From the NCBI GenBank assembly GCA_965260935.1, contig OZ253374.1:1922001-1986000 (forward strand): a DNA stretch of 64,000 nucleotides, given 5' to 3'. This stretch comes from JBBROS01 sp965260935 (GTDB lineage: Bacteria; Pseudomonadota; Alphaproteobacteria; Acetobacterales; Acetobacteraceae). Numbering within the stretch: the first letter of the stretch is position 1; every line of letters starts with the position of its first letter. Both the position numbers and the translations under genes were made by a program. Under the pieces are notes generated by a model. It ran no database searches, was not told the origin of the DNA, and was given only the letters and a program-made list of their open reading frames with translations. Shown in pieces: positions 1 through 8,826 of the stretch.

Positions 1-806
1 ATCACCGTTACCGCGACGCCGGCCCGCGCCAACTGCCCGGCCGCGCGGGCGAACGCCTCCTCCCCTTCCAGCGAGAGCTGCGTCAGATGCCCGGCCGCGA
101 CGCGCCCGCCCCAGCCATGCTCCTCCGTTTTCCGGCACACGTAGCCCGTCTGCATCTCGTCCGTCATGCCGGCCAGGTCGAGGTGCATGTCGATGTCCAC
201 GTCGAACTCCCGCGCCAGCTCGAAGATGCGGTCGATCTGCCCCCGCGGGTCGCTGTCCACGTAGGGCGCGGCCCCGATCACCCGCGCGCCCCGGCGCAGC
301 CCCTCGACCAGCAGCGCGTCCGTCCCCGGGTTGTTCAGCAAGCCCTCCTGCGGGAACACGCAGAGTTCGAGGTCGAGCGCCCAGGCGTAATCCCGCTGGA
401 GCTGCTGAACTCCTTCGAATCCGGCCATTCCCACCCCCGGATCGACCTCCACGTGCGTGCGCATGTGCATCGTCCCCCACGAGACGCACATCTCCAGCGT
501 GCGCCGCCCCCGCTCGTACACGTCCTCGGCGCTGAACGTCCGCTTCGCCGCAGCGGTCTGCTGGATGGCTTCCTTCGCCGTTCCCTCCCCAAGCGTGCAG
601 CGATGCATGATGCAGGACTTGTCGAGATGGATATGCGTCTCGACCAGCCCCGGCACGACCAGCCTGCCCGACGCGTCGACCACCTCGGCATCGGCTTGGA
701 GATCCGGCTCGACCGCTGCGATCCTGCCGCCGGCAACGCCGATATCCACGAGGCGAAGCTGGCCATCCTCCTCAACGGCCGCGTTCCGGACAACGATATC
801 GAGCAC
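1..806 (-). CDS. CodA-like amidohydrolase (partial, C-terminus beyond left edge)
   Basis: About 268 residues are visible; the gene runs off position 1. It belongs to the metal-dependent amidohydrolase superfamily nearest cytosine deaminase: a short N-terminal beta segment, then ETHIHLDKS with the metal-binding HxH at residues 58 and 60, later MRTHVEVDP, CVFPQEG and DMHLDLAG, the same order as in CodA. Such enzymes hydrolyse cyclic amidines or amides of pyrimidine- or triazine-like rings in the cytoplasm. I chose the GTG at 806 because GGAGG lies about nine bases upstream. The substrate cannot be read from the sequence, and the remaining metal ligands lie outside the window. Confidence 0.85.
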   Translation of the reverse strand, partial: MLDIVVRNAAVEEDGQLRLVDIGVAGGRIAAVEPDLQADAEVVDASGRLVVPGLVETHIHLDKSCIMHRCTLGEGTAKEAIQQTAAAKRTFSAEDVYERGRRTLEMCVSWGTMHMRTHVEVDPGVGMAGFEGVQQLQRDYAWALDLELCVFPQEGLLNNPGTDALLVEGLRRGARVIGAAPYVDSDPRGQIDRIFELAREFDVDIDMHLDLAGMTDEMQTGYVCRKTEEHGWGGRVAAGHLTQLSLEGEEAFARAAGQLARAGVAVTV

Positions 807-967
807 TGTTCCAAACCTCCGAACCGCCGCAGCATCGTTTTGCAACGTGCACGAAACCTCGCTACCGTCGCAACTCCCCGCGTGAAAGCCAGCGATGACC
901 GGCCAATCCGAGACCTTGGCGTCGATCGAAACGCCGACCATGCCAGCGTTCGGCTGACAGGGCGGCG

Positions 968-1714
968 ATGCCGGCTTGGCGGGGCGGCGCGACAGCATTC
1001 CGCCGCACACTCGATTTTCGGCTGCCTCCAACCGTTCTGGCAACCGCTGCCGCCCTGCTGATCACCAACGCGGAGGCCGGGGAGCCGCGAGCCGGGCCGA
1101 TTCCCGCCATGCCGCGGCAGGCCGCCACGGCCGAGGGTTTCGTGCCGGCCAGGTGGCGCCTTGAAGCCCACGCGTCCGGTGATCTGAATGGCGACGGCGT
1201 GGCCGACCTGGCCCTTGTCATCGCCGCGTCCGAAGACGTCACGGCGGCCACGCCTCGCCCCCGCATCCTTGCCATGGCAACCGGGCGGCCCGGAGGCGGG
1301 TACGTCCTGGCTGCCGAGAACCATACCCTTGTCCCGCCCCAGGCCGGCAACGACGCGGACGACCCAATCAACGGAATCATGTCCGGGGACGTCGAGATAC
1401 GCAACGGCGCGCTCGTGGTCTCTCTCGGCCGGTTCTCCAGCATAGGAAGCTGGGAGATGGGCACGTCGTCGTTCACGTTCCGCTACAGGGACAGGCGCTT
1501 GATGCTGGTCGGCTACGACAACCTGTCGGTGAACCGCGGCACGAGCGCGATCAGCGGGACGAGCGTCAACTATCTCACGCGCCGGGTTCGGCATAAACAG
1601 GGAACGACCGAGACTGACCGGGAGACCGTCTCGGGGGGCCAGTTGCGGCCAGGACCGCTGTTGCGGCTTCAGGATGTCGGCGACGGGCCCGCGTTCATTT
1701 GGAAAGATCATTGA
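968..1714 (+). CDS. Secreted FG-GAP/EF-hand-like hypothetical protein
   Basis: This 248-residue protein has a long N-terminal region ending in a hydrophobic stretch (LATAAALLITNAEA) that looks like a Sec signal. At about residue 70 comes SGDLNGDGVADLALV, the calcium-binding loop pattern of FG-GAP/VCBS repeats, followed by a beta-rich remainder. Only one clear repeat is visible, so it is not a full beta-propeller. The stop overlaps the start of the next gene by one base (TGATG), so the two are probably translated together and both act in the envelope. Function unknown. Confidence 0.6.
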   Translation: MPAWRGGATAFRRTLDFRLPPTVLATAAALLITNAEAGEPRAGPIPAMPRQAATAEGFVPARWRLEAHASGDLNGDGVADLALVIAASEDVTAATPRPRILAMATGRPGGGYVLAAENHTLVPPQAGNDADDPINGIMSGDVEIRNGALVVSLGRFSSIGSWEMGTSSFTFRYRDRRLMLVGYDNLSVNRGTSAISGTSVNYLTRRVRHKQGTTETDRETVSGGQLRPGPLLRLQDVGDGPAFIWKDH

Positions 1715-2850
1715 TGGCGTGCACGAAGGGTTTGGCGGTCGCGTTGGCACTCGGGCTTATACCGGCAGCCGCCGCCTGTGGCGAGACGGCGCATCAGCCC
1801 CTGCCGGCGCAGGCCGCAGCACCCGGCTGGAACTGGGGCGACGACCCATCCACCTATTATGATACCCAAAGCCCCGAGTTTGCCGCGTCCAAGGCCATCT
1901 GCAGGCGCCTGCGCACCCTCGAGCCGCCGGCCAGCGACTGGCCCGACGCCGCAACCGCGTCCACGCTCCGCGGGTGCGACTCCGACGCGCTCTACTACGG
2001 GATCGGCATCCCCGCAGCCCCGGCCCGCGCCCGCCAATGCGCGCTCCTGCAAGCCCGGCGCTTCGACCGCAACGGCGGCGCATTCGCGGGCATCGGCATG
2101 TTGATGACCATCTACGCCAACGGCGTCGGCGCCGAGCGGGACCTCGATCTGGCAACCTCGCTCGCCTGCCGCATCCAGGGCGCGCCGGCTGAGAACAACG
2201 CCCGCGCCGATCATTTGCAGTCGCTCAAGGCGACGCACTGGACCGGAACCGATTTCAACTATTGCGACGACACCACCAGCGGCTACTCGGGCGGCGTGTG
2301 CGCGGTGCAGCAGGCCTCGATCGCGGACGTTGCACGCTCGGACAAGCTGGATGCGTTGACAAGCGGCTGGAGCAAGCCGGAGCAGCAGGCCTTCGCCTCG
2401 CTCCGGACGTCCGCCGCGGCCTACGCCAAGGCGAGCAGCGAGAATGAGGTCGATCTTACCGGCACGCTCCGGGTGGCCTTGATGATCGACCGCGAGCAAG
2501 ACGTGATGCAGGAGTTCCTGGATTTGCTCGGCAAGCTCGAACACGGGGGCCTTCCAGCGGGTTCGGTTTCAGGAATGCAGACGGTCGACGCATCCCTGAA
2601 CGATGTCTACCGCCGCCTCATGGCGGTCGGCGGCAAGGCCGGACCGGGCGTCGATTACGGCACGGTCACGAAAAGCGGCATCCGCCAGGCCGAACGCGCG
2701 TGGCTTCATTACCGCAACGCCTGGGCCGGCTTCGCGCAGGTAAGATACCCCAAACTCGCCGCGGGGACGGCGCAGATCGCAGTGACGCGGCAACGTTTCG
2801 CTTACCTGAAGCAGTTCCTGCCGCAGCCCGCGCCCGCAACAAGCCGGTGA
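1714..2850 (+). CDS. Lipoprotein with LprI-like (DUF1311) C-terminal domain
   Basis: 378 residues from the ATG at 1714, which overlaps the previous stop. An in-frame TTG at 1699 is less likely because the signal peptide begins well at MACTKGLAVAL. The signal ends in a lipobox-like AAAAC, so it is probably a lipoprotein. The middle is Cys-containing with a short Sel1-like look (GIGMLMTIYANGVGAERD). The C-terminal 100 residues carry the lysozyme-inhibitor LprI pattern, with MQTVDASLNDVYRRLMA followed by IRQAERAWLHYRNAWAGF. LprI-domain proteins act in the periplasm and some inhibit lysozyme; whether this one does is untested. Confidence 0.7.
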   Translation: MACTKGLAVALALGLIPAAAACGETAHQPLPAQAAAPGWNWGDDPSTYYDTQSPEFAASKAICRRLRTLEPPASDWPDAATASTLRGCDSDALYYGIGIPAAPARARQCALLQARRFDRNGGAFAGIGMLMTIYANGVGAERDLDLATSLACRIQGAPAENNARADHLQSLKATHWTGTDFNYCDDTTSGYSGGVCAVQQASIADVARSDKLDALTSGWSKPEQQAFASLRTSAAAYAKASSENEVDLTGTLRVALMIDREQDVMQEFLDLLGKLEHGGLPAGSVSGMQTVDASLNDVYRRLMAVGGKAGPGVDYGTVTKSGIRQAERAWLHYRNAWAGFAQVRYPKLAAGTAQIAVTRQRFAYLKQFLPQPAPATSR

Positions 2851-3003
2851 ACGCCGCCGGTCCGGCGACGGGTTCCGCCGGAATACGCATCCTCTTCGCT
2901 AAGCCGTTTGCAAACCGGGCCCGAGCCATGCAATGCTGCATCGCGTAAATCGCACAGCAAAATAATTGGCCAGGCAAACCGGCCACCCGAAGGGAGAACG
3001 ACC

Positions 3004-4353
3004 ATGGCCGCAACAGGCCTTTCACGCCGCGCCGCGCTCAAGGCCGCCACCGCCACCGCCGCCGCGGCCCTGCCGCTGGCGCACATTCGCACCGCCGGCG
3101 CCGCTGGCAGGCTTTCCGCCGGGCTATGGGACCATTGGGTGCCGGGCGCCAACGACGTGATGCGCAAGCTGGTCAACGAATGGGGCGAGAAGAACAAAGT
3201 CGATGTGTCGATCGACTTCATCACCTCCGTCGGCAACAAGAACCTGCTGACCATCGCTGCCGAACGCCAGGCCCGCTCCGGCCACGACGTGCTGGCCTAT
3301 CCCACCTGGGAGGTGCGCAACAACGCCGACCAGCTCGAGCCGATGGACGACGTGGTCAAGCGCCTTTCCGCCAAGTACGGCAAGATGAACGAGGTCGTCG
3401 ATTACCTTTCCAAGATCAACGGCAGCTACAAGGCAATGCCGTCCATCAGCGGCAGCCAAGGCAAGCCGAGCGTCTTCCGCATCGATCTGTTCAAGCAGCA
3501 CGTCGGCATGGACGTGCAGGCAAGCTTCCCCGCCAAAGGACCGATGGGCCCGGACTACGGCAAGTGGACCTGGGACGCCTTTCTCGCCGCCGCCGAGAAA
3601 TGCAACAAGGCCGGGGCGCCGTTCGGCCTGCCGCTCGGGCAGTTTCCCGACGCGGTGGACTGGGTGGGCGGCCTGTTCCACGCCTACGGGGCCGAGCTGG
3701 TGGACGCCGACGGCAACATCACCGTCAAATCCGACCAGGTGAAGGAGGTGCTTGAATACAGCAAGCGCCTCATCCCCAACCTGCCGGGCGACGTGTTCAG
3801 TTGGGACGACGCCTCCAACAACCGCGCGCTCATCTCCGGCAAGAGCGCGCTGATCTTCAATCCGCCCTCGGCCTGGGCCGTCGCCGTCCGCGACGCGCCC
3901 GACGTCGCCAAGCAATGCTGGTATGGACCCTCCCCGGCCGGGGCCAAGGGCCGCTTTTATCCTTACCTCCCCTATTTCTGGGGCGCGTGGAATTTCGGCA
4001 GCAACAAGACCGCCGCCAAGGAGCTGATCGAGTGGCTCAGCGAGCGCCCGCAAGCCGAGAAGCTTTGCAACGTCTCCCACGGCTACGACCTGCCGCCGTT
4101 CGACAGCATGCACGACTTCCCCGTTTGGCAGAAGGAAGGCCCGCCCGAAGGCGTCGTGGCCAACTACCCGCTCAAGGCCGAGCACGAAGCCGTCGCCTCC
4201 ATCGCCGCCTACCCGGCCCCGCCCGAGGTCGCCGTGCAGATCTACAACCAGGCCACCATGACCAAGATGATGGCCCGGTGCACCCAAGGCGGCGCGTCGG
4301 TTCCCGACACCATCGCCTGGGCTGAGAGCGAGCTTGAAGGCTTCAGCCGCTGA
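3004..4353 (+). CDS. ABC transporter extracellular substrate-binding protein (family 1)
   Basis: 449 residues from ATG 3004, with AGGGAGA upstream. The N-terminus carries a clear twin-arginine signal (SRRAALKA, then an Ala-rich stretch), so the protein is probably exported folded. The rest fits the sugar-type family 1 binding proteins (UgpB/MalE-like): an LWDHWVPGAND opening, an interdomain crossover, aromatic residues such as GKWTWDAF and YFWGAWNFGS, and a helical end. It heads an importer operon with two permeases at 4484-6321. The substrate, a sugar, polyol or related compound, is not predictable from sequence alone. Confidence 0.9.
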   Translation: MAATGLSRRAALKAATATAAAALPLAHIRTAGAAGRLSAGLWDHWVPGANDVMRKLVNEWGEKNKVDVSIDFITSVGNKNLLTIAAERQARSGHDVLAYPTWEVRNNADQLEPMDDVVKRLSAKYGKMNEVVDYLSKINGSYKAMPSISGSQGKPSVFRIDLFKQHVGMDVQASFPAKGPMGPDYGKWTWDAFLAAAEKCNKAGAPFGLPLGQFPDAVDWVGGLFHAYGAELVDADGNITVKSDQVKEVLEYSKRLIPNLPGDVFSWDDASNNRALISGKSALIFNPPSAWAVAVRDAPDVAKQCWYGPSPAGAKGRFYPYLPYFWGAWNFGSNKTAAKELIEWLSERPQAEKLCNVSHGYDLPPFDSMHDFPVWQKEGPPEGVVANYPLKAEHEAVASIAAYPAPPEVAVQIYNQATMTKMMARCTQGGASVPDTIAWAESELEGFSR

Positions 4354-4387
4354 CGGCGCGTTCGGACATCATCGCGGCGGGCCAGTG

Positions 4388-4468
4388 ATGCCGGACAAGT
4401 CCTTGGCCTTTGCCGAGCCGGGCGGCTTTGCCGGGGCGCTGACGCGCTTGTTGCCGACGCTGCCCTAA
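4388..4468 (+). CDS. Possible 26-residue small ORF between importer genes
   Basis: In the 130-base gap between the binding-protein gene and the first permease there is an ATG-to-TAA frame of 26 codons. Its product starts MPDKSLAF and ends LTRLLPTLP. There is no strong ribosome-binding site and no recognisable domain. It may be chance or a remnant; I list it because otherwise the gap holds nothing obvious. Confidence 0.15.
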   Translation: MPDKSLAFAEPGGFAGALTRLLPTLP

Positions 4469-4483
4469 CCCAGGAGCCACGCC

Positions 4484-5428
4484 ATGGCCGACGGATCGAC
4501 GCTTACAGCCGGGTTGCAGCCCCGCTCCCTCGCCCGCTCCAGGCCCGGCGGGATGAAGCGGCTGATGCGCCGCCGCTCGACCATCGCCGTGCTGATGTGC
4601 CTGCCGCTCATCGCGGTGGTCGTCAGCCTGGTCATCTACCCGGGCGTCTACGCCATCTACCTGTCCATGCTGAACAAGCGGATGACCAAGTTCGTCGGCC
4701 TCGGCAACTACGCATTCCTGCTGAGCCGCCCGACCTTCCAGATGGTCATCTTCCAGAGCGTGTTCTTCGCCGTCACCGCCGTTATCGCCAAGGCCCTGAT
4801 CGGCTTCGTCCTCGCCCACCTGATGCACAACATCCCGAGCAAGAACCAGCGCATCTGGCGCGGCCTGCTGCTCGTGCCTTGGGTGGTGCCGCTGGCGATG
4901 TCCACGCTGGGCTGGTGGTGGCTGTTCGACCCGTCCTATTCCGCCTTCAACTGGGTGCTGAACGCCCTCGGCGGCCCCTCGGTCCCGTGGCTCGGCTCCA
5001 CCTGGTGGGCGCGCTTCTCCGTGATCCTGGTCAACATCTGGTACGGCGCGCCGTTCTTCCTGATCATGTACCTGGCCGCACTCAAATCCGTGCCCGACCA
5101 GCTTTACGAGGCGGCCAGCATCGACGGGGCCGGGTTCTGGCAGAAGCTGTGGCACGTGACCCTGCCGATGATGCGCAACATCATCTCCATCACCGTTCTG
5201 TTCAGCCTCATCATCACTTTCGCCAACTTCGACATCGTCCGCATCCTGACCAACGGCGGCCCGCAGGACCAGACGCACCTGTTCGCCACCTACGCCTTCC
5301 AGGTCGGCATCCAGTCCGGCGACATCCCGCTCGGCGCGTCGGTCAGCTTGTTCATGTTCCCGATCCTCGCCGTGTTCTCCTTCTTCATCCTGCGCGGCGT
5401 GACCCAGCGCTCGAAGGAGGCGATGTGA
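4484..5428 (+). CDS. Sugar-type ABC transporter permease (UgpA/MalF-like)
   Basis: 314 residues, ATG 4484 with AGGAG upstream. It has about six hydrophobic spans after a basic N-terminus, and the cytoplasmic EAA loop that docks the ATPase is visible as YEAASIDGAGFWQKLWHV, about 100 residues from the end. This is the first permease half of a carbohydrate-type importer and forms the inner-membrane channel with the next gene product. Its ATGTGA end overlaps the following start. No ATPase gene lies beside it, so a shared MsmK/UgpC-type ATPase elsewhere probably powers it (inference). Confidence 0.92.
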   Translation: MADGSTLTAGLQPRSLARSRPGGMKRLMRRRSTIAVLMCLPLIAVVVSLVIYPGVYAIYLSMLNKRMTKFVGLGNYAFLLSRPTFQMVIFQSVFFAVTAVIAKALIGFVLAHLMHNIPSKNQRIWRGLLLVPWVVPLAMSTLGWWWLFDPSYSAFNWVLNALGGPSVPWLGSTWWARFSVILVNIWYGAPFFLIMYLAALKSVPDQLYEAASIDGAGFWQKLWHVTLPMMRNIISITVLFSLIITFANFDIVRILTNGGPQDQTHLFATYAFQVGIQSGDIPLGASVSLFMFPILAVFSFFILRGVTQRSKEAM

Positions 5429-6321
5429 GCGCCACCGCCACGGCCGGCGCGCAGCCCGCGGCCCGGCGCGGCGCCAGCAAGCTCGAGCGCGACCGCCGCT
5501 GGGCGCTCTGGGGCAGCTACGCGGCGCTCACCCTGTTCGTCATCTTCTTTCTCACCCCGCCCTTCTACATGCTGATGACCAGCCTCAAGACCTCGGAGGA
5601 GGTGTCGAGCATGTCGGGCAACCCGTGGTTCGTCCATAATCCGACGCTGTCGAACTACGCGGAGTTGCTGTCCAACGCCAACTTCCTCGGCTTCTTCTGG
5701 AACTCCATCAAGGTGACGGTCACGCTGGTCGTCGTCACCATGGTCATCGCGGTCCTCGCCGCCTTCAGCCTCGCCCGGCTCAAGTTCTGGGGCAGCGGCG
5801 CGCTCGCCACCGGCATCTTTCTCACCTACCTGGTCCCGGAAAGCCTGCTGTTCATCCCGCTGTTCCAGATTATCAGCTTCCTGGGCCTGACCAACAACGC
5901 CTGGGCCATGGTGCCGCTTTATCTCACGCTGTCGGTGCCGTTCTGCACCTGGATCATGATCGGCTACTTCGCCTCGATCCCGAAGGAACTCGACGAGGCC
6001 GCCCTGATCGATGGCGCATCCTGGATGCAGATGCTGTTCAAGATCTTCATCCCGGTCGCCATGCCCGGCATCATCGCCGCCACCATCTTCGCCTTCACCG
6101 TCGGCTGGGGCACCTTCCTTTATCCGATGGCTTACCTCTACAGCTCCGACCAGATGGTGCTGACCGTCGGCATCGTCAGCGACCTGATCCGCGCCGACGT
6201 GTTCCAGTGGGGCAAGATCATGGCCGGCAGCCTGATGGCGGCGGCCCCGCCGGTGCTGATCTACGCGTTCCTGATGGACTATTACATCGCCGGGCTGACC
6301 GCGGGAGCGACCAAGGGCTGA
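5425..6321 (+). CDS. Sugar-type ABC transporter permease (UgpE/MalG-like)
   Basis: 298 residues, starting at the GTG at 5425 that overlaps the stop of the first permease; AAGGAGG lies just upstream. It has six membrane spans and the EAA motif LDEAALIDGASWMQML about 85 residues before the end, as in MalG/UgpE. It is the second channel subunit of the importer that begins at 3004. Transcription probably ends in the short gap before the convergent lipoprotein gene at 6342. Confidence 0.92.
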   Translation: MSATATAGAQPAARRGASKLERDRRWALWGSYAALTLFVIFFLTPPFYMLMTSLKTSEEVSSMSGNPWFVHNPTLSNYAELLSNANFLGFFWNSIKVTVTLVVVTMVIAVLAAFSLARLKFWGSGALATGIFLTYLVPESLLFIPLFQIISFLGLTNNAWAMVPLYLTLSVPFCTWIMIGYFASIPKELDEAALIDGASWMQMLFKIFIPVAMPGIIAATIFAFTVGWGTFLYPMAYLYSSDQMVLTVGIVSDLIRADVFQWGKIMAGSLMAAAPPVLIYAFLMDYYIAGLTAGATKG

Positions 6322-6341
6322 GGGTCAGCGCGTCCTCTGAT

Positions 6342-6785
6342 CTACCAACCAAGGCCCGGCCCGAAACCGTAACCCGGTCCCCAAGGCCCCCAACCGCCCC
6401 AATCCCACGCGCTGTCCTCGTAGAACTGGGCGGTCATCGCGCGCTGGTCCGCGATCCGCTGGGCTTGGCGCGTGCGCTGGAAATTGGCGAAGTCCTGCTG
6501 GGTGCCGACGTAGAGGCAATCGCAAACCAGCGGATCGGCATAGACATACGTAACCTTGTCGCCGCGGACCCGCTGCACGAACTGGTGCGGCGGCAGGCGG
6601 TTGAGCATCGCTTGGCGGGCCTGCGTGTTGGCCGGACGCACCGTAAACCCGGCTGCGGCGAGGCTGTCTTCCTTGCTCGAAACGATTTCCTTCTGCGTCG
6701 CGCAGGCGGCAAGGCCGATGGCGAGCAGCCCGATAGCGACGAAGCCCCGCGTTTTCCGTCGCATGAACGTGACCTCTGTCGCCAT
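6342..6785 (-). CDS. Small lipoprotein with Gly/Trp-rich tail
   Basis: 147 residues from ATG 6785, chosen for the GGAGG about eight bases upstream; an ATG at 6764 would still leave a full signal peptide. The signal (GFVAIGLLAIGLAAC) ends in a clear lipobox. After it come a charged segment, a CDC pair in PLVCDCLYVG, a helical stretch, and a tail made almost only of Gly, Trp, Pro and Phe. No family recognised. It follows the acetyltransferase gene by 11 bases, so it could be the last gene of the glycan operon and an outer-membrane partner (inference). Confidence 0.7.
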   Translation of the reverse strand: MATEVTFMRRKTRGFVAIGLLAIGLAACATQKEIVSSKEDSLAAAGFTVRPANTQARQAMLNRLPPHQFVQRVRGDKVTYVYADPLVCDCLYVGTQQDFANFQRTRQAQRIADQRAMTAQFYEDSAWDWGGWGPWGPGYGFGPGLGW

Positions 6786-6796
6786 TTTGCCCTCCA

Positions 6797-7765
6797 TTAT
6801 CGGCCAAGCCGCTTAACGCGAAAACACCCCGTCGCGTTCAGCCGGCCATTCGCGCCCCAGGCGTATTTGTAAGACTCGCCGCCGCGCAGGAAGTGCGCCT
6901 CCGCCCGGCCTTCAGCGCGCGCCTCGTCCAGCATCGCGCCCAGCAGCAGCGAGCCAGGGCTGACGAACTGCTGCGACCGGTCGTAGCCGCTCAGGTAGAA
7001 ATAGATCGCGCCAGGCCCGAGCAGCGCCAGGTTCGCCGCCGCAACCGCGCCGCCGACACGCAGCACGCACAGCCGCAGCAGCCCCGCCGCCTGGAGGCGC
7101 GGAACGGCATGGCGCTGAAAGGCCAGCACGGCCGGGTCGGACAGCACGCCCGGCTGGTCCGCGCTGGTCCACCGGCTTTGGTGCAGCGCGACCAGTATCT
7201 CCAGCGCCGCCCCGGCCGTCTCCGCCGTGGCCGTTTCCACCGTCCAGCCCCCGGCACGGTCGGCGCGGTTGCGGTTCATGCGCAGCTTGCGGCGGATCGT
7301 GGACGGCACGCTGTCCAATTGCAGGACGGGGCAGACGCTGCCCTCAAGCCAGGCTGCCGACCAAGGCGGGGGCGGCTTGGCCATTTGCAGCGGGGAGCCG
7401 GGCGGCACGTCGATCAGATCGCAAATGCCCACCCCGTCGGCCACGGCCCGGCGCAGCAGCGCGTCCACCGCCTCCTCCGCCCCGTCGCCGAGCAGGTCGA
7501 GGTAGTCGGTCGTGCCCGCGCCGACCGGCAGCAGCTTGCGGCCTTGCGGCTCGTCCAGGACATAGGCAGGCAACACGCCGGCAAGCATCCCGCCGCGCCG
7601 GACGGCAGCGACGCGAAGCTGGGCATTGCCGAAAGCCTGCCACCAGGGCATCAGCCAATGCGGCGATTGGAAGGGAGTCGTCCGGCCTGTCCGGCGCCAC
7701 AACGCATCCCACTCCGGAACAAGCGCTTCAACCGCGGCAAGGCTATCGAGGATGTCCGCCTTCAC
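6797..7765 (-). CDS. CelD/BcsL-like GNAT-family acetyltransferase
   Basis: 322 residues, GTG start at 7765 overlapping the stop of the upstream glycosyltransferase. The sequence shows the double-GNAT layout of CelD/BcsL proteins: N-terminal TPFQSPHWLMPWWQAFG, a central basic RRKLRMNRNRADR, and a C-terminal FYLSGYDRSQQFVSPGSLL with HFLRGGESYKYAWGA near the end. Members of this family accompany polysaccharide genes and are thought to acylate sugars or lipid anchors. Here it is the eighth gene of the coupled operon starting at 14406, so acylation of that operon's glycan is the likely role. Confidence 0.85.
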   Translation of the reverse strand: MKADILDSLAAVEALVPEWDALWRRTGRTTPFQSPHWLMPWWQAFGNAQLRVAAVRRGGMLAGVLPAYVLDEPQGRKLLPVGAGTTDYLDLLGDGAEEAVDALLRRAVADGVGICDLIDVPPGSPLQMAKPPPPWSAAWLEGSVCPVLQLDSVPSTIRRKLRMNRNRADRAGGWTVETATAETAGAALEILVALHQSRWTSADQPGVLSDPAVLAFQRHAVPRLQAAGLLRLCVLRVGGAVAAANLALLGPGAIYFYLSGYDRSQQFVSPGSLLLGAMLDEARAEGRAEAHFLRGGESYKYAWGANGRLNATGCFRVKRLGR

Positions 7766-8826
7766 GCCGCCGCGCGCGCTTCCGGGCTGGCGAGCCGCTG
7801 ATAGCGTTCGATATAGGCGGCCGCCATGCGCGAGCGGCAGAACCGCCGGCGGGCGGCGGCGCGGCAGGCGGCCCGGTCGATGCGGTCCACCCGGCCCAGG
7901 GCCTCGGCGATGCCGGCCACGTCGTCGACCAGGAACCCGGTGCGGCCGTCTTCGACGATCTCCGGCAGCGCGCCGCGCCGGAACGCGATCACGGGCGTGC
8001 CGCAGCTCGCCGCCTCCATGGCCACGAGGGAGCTGGTCTCCGCGGCAAGGCTCGGTACGATCAAGCAGCGCGCCGCCGCGAGCAGGCGGCGCTTGCGTTC
8101 GAAGCCGACAGGACCCAGGAACCGCCGCCGGCGGTCGAGCCGCGGCGAAATCTCGTTGCGGAAATAGGCCTGGTGCGCCGCGTAGGGATAGACTTCCCCG
8201 GCGATCAGCAATTGTTGGTTGGCCGCCTGGGCCGCGTCAAGCGCGAGGTGCAGGCCCTTTTCGGGGCAAATCCGCGCAAGCGTCAGCGCGAAGCCGCCTG
8301 GCGCCGCATCCTCCGCTCCCAACCGCCCGACATCGACGCCATTCGCGATCGGCGGCAAGGCCGCGGCGCCGGGCGGCATCGCGGCGGCCTGGCTGTCCGA
8401 CACGCAATGGACCCATGTCCTTGGCCGGGCGGGCGCAAGCGCCTCGGCGGCATACCAGTCGGGCGGCAGATGCAGCGTGGCCAGCACGGCAACGCCCGGC
8501 TCAGGCAGGTAGGCGTGAAAGTCGAGCCCGTGCATATGGATAATATCGACGGCCTGCTCCGCCAGCGCGCGGGCGATGCGGTCGCGCACCCAGGCCTGGC
8601 GCTGCCGGACCGCCTCGTCATCGACCGCCAGTCCGTCCGGCAGCCCTGGATAGGCGTAATGCCGGCCAGCCACCTCGCTGCCCTCGCACGCGACCACCAC
8701 CGACCGGTGCCCGGCGGCAACCAGCGCATGATCGAGCGCGCTCAGCACCTGCTCCGCGCCGCCCACCGCGTCCGGCCCTACCGCCGCCATCGGATAGGCG
8801 ACGCTCAGGACGGTCAGGCGGCGCAT
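7762..8826 (-). CDS. Glycosyltransferase family 4
   Basis: 354 residues from ATG 8826; earlier in-frame starts lie inside the upstream gene and add no family sequence. It is a GT-B enzyme. The N-terminal half opens TVLSVAYPM and has GGAEQVLSALDHAL and HMHGLDFHAYLPEPGV. The C-terminal half has LTLARICPEKGLHLALDAA and the donor-site EX7E region (ETSSLVAMEAASCGTPVIAF). It transfers a sugar from a nucleotide donor at the cytoplasmic face. The start overlaps the hydrolase gene by 13 bases. Confidence 0.92.
   Translation of the reverse strand: MRRLTVLSVAYPMAAVGPDAVGGAEQVLSALDHALVAAGHRSVVVACEGSEVAGRHYAYPGLPDGLAVDDEAVRQRQAWVRDRIARALAEQAVDIIHMHGLDFHAYLPEPGVAVLATLHLPPDWYAAEALAPARPRTWVHCVSDSQAAAMPPGAAALPPIANGVDVGRLGAEDAAPGGFALTLARICPEKGLHLALDAAQAANQQLLIAGEVYPYAAHQAYFRNEISPRLDRRRRFLGPVGFERKRRLLAAARCLIVPSLAAETSSLVAMEAASCGTPVIAFRRGALPEIVEDGRTGFLVDDVAGIAEALGRVDRIDRAACRAAARRRFCRSRMAAAYIERYQRLASPEARAAA

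Noticed and set aside
335..1750. Long open minus-strand frame of 471 codons
   Set aside because: It crosses the GTG start of the amidohydrolase in another frame and lies opposite the FG-GAP and lipoprotein genes; its translation is Arg/Pro/Ser-rich with no domain.
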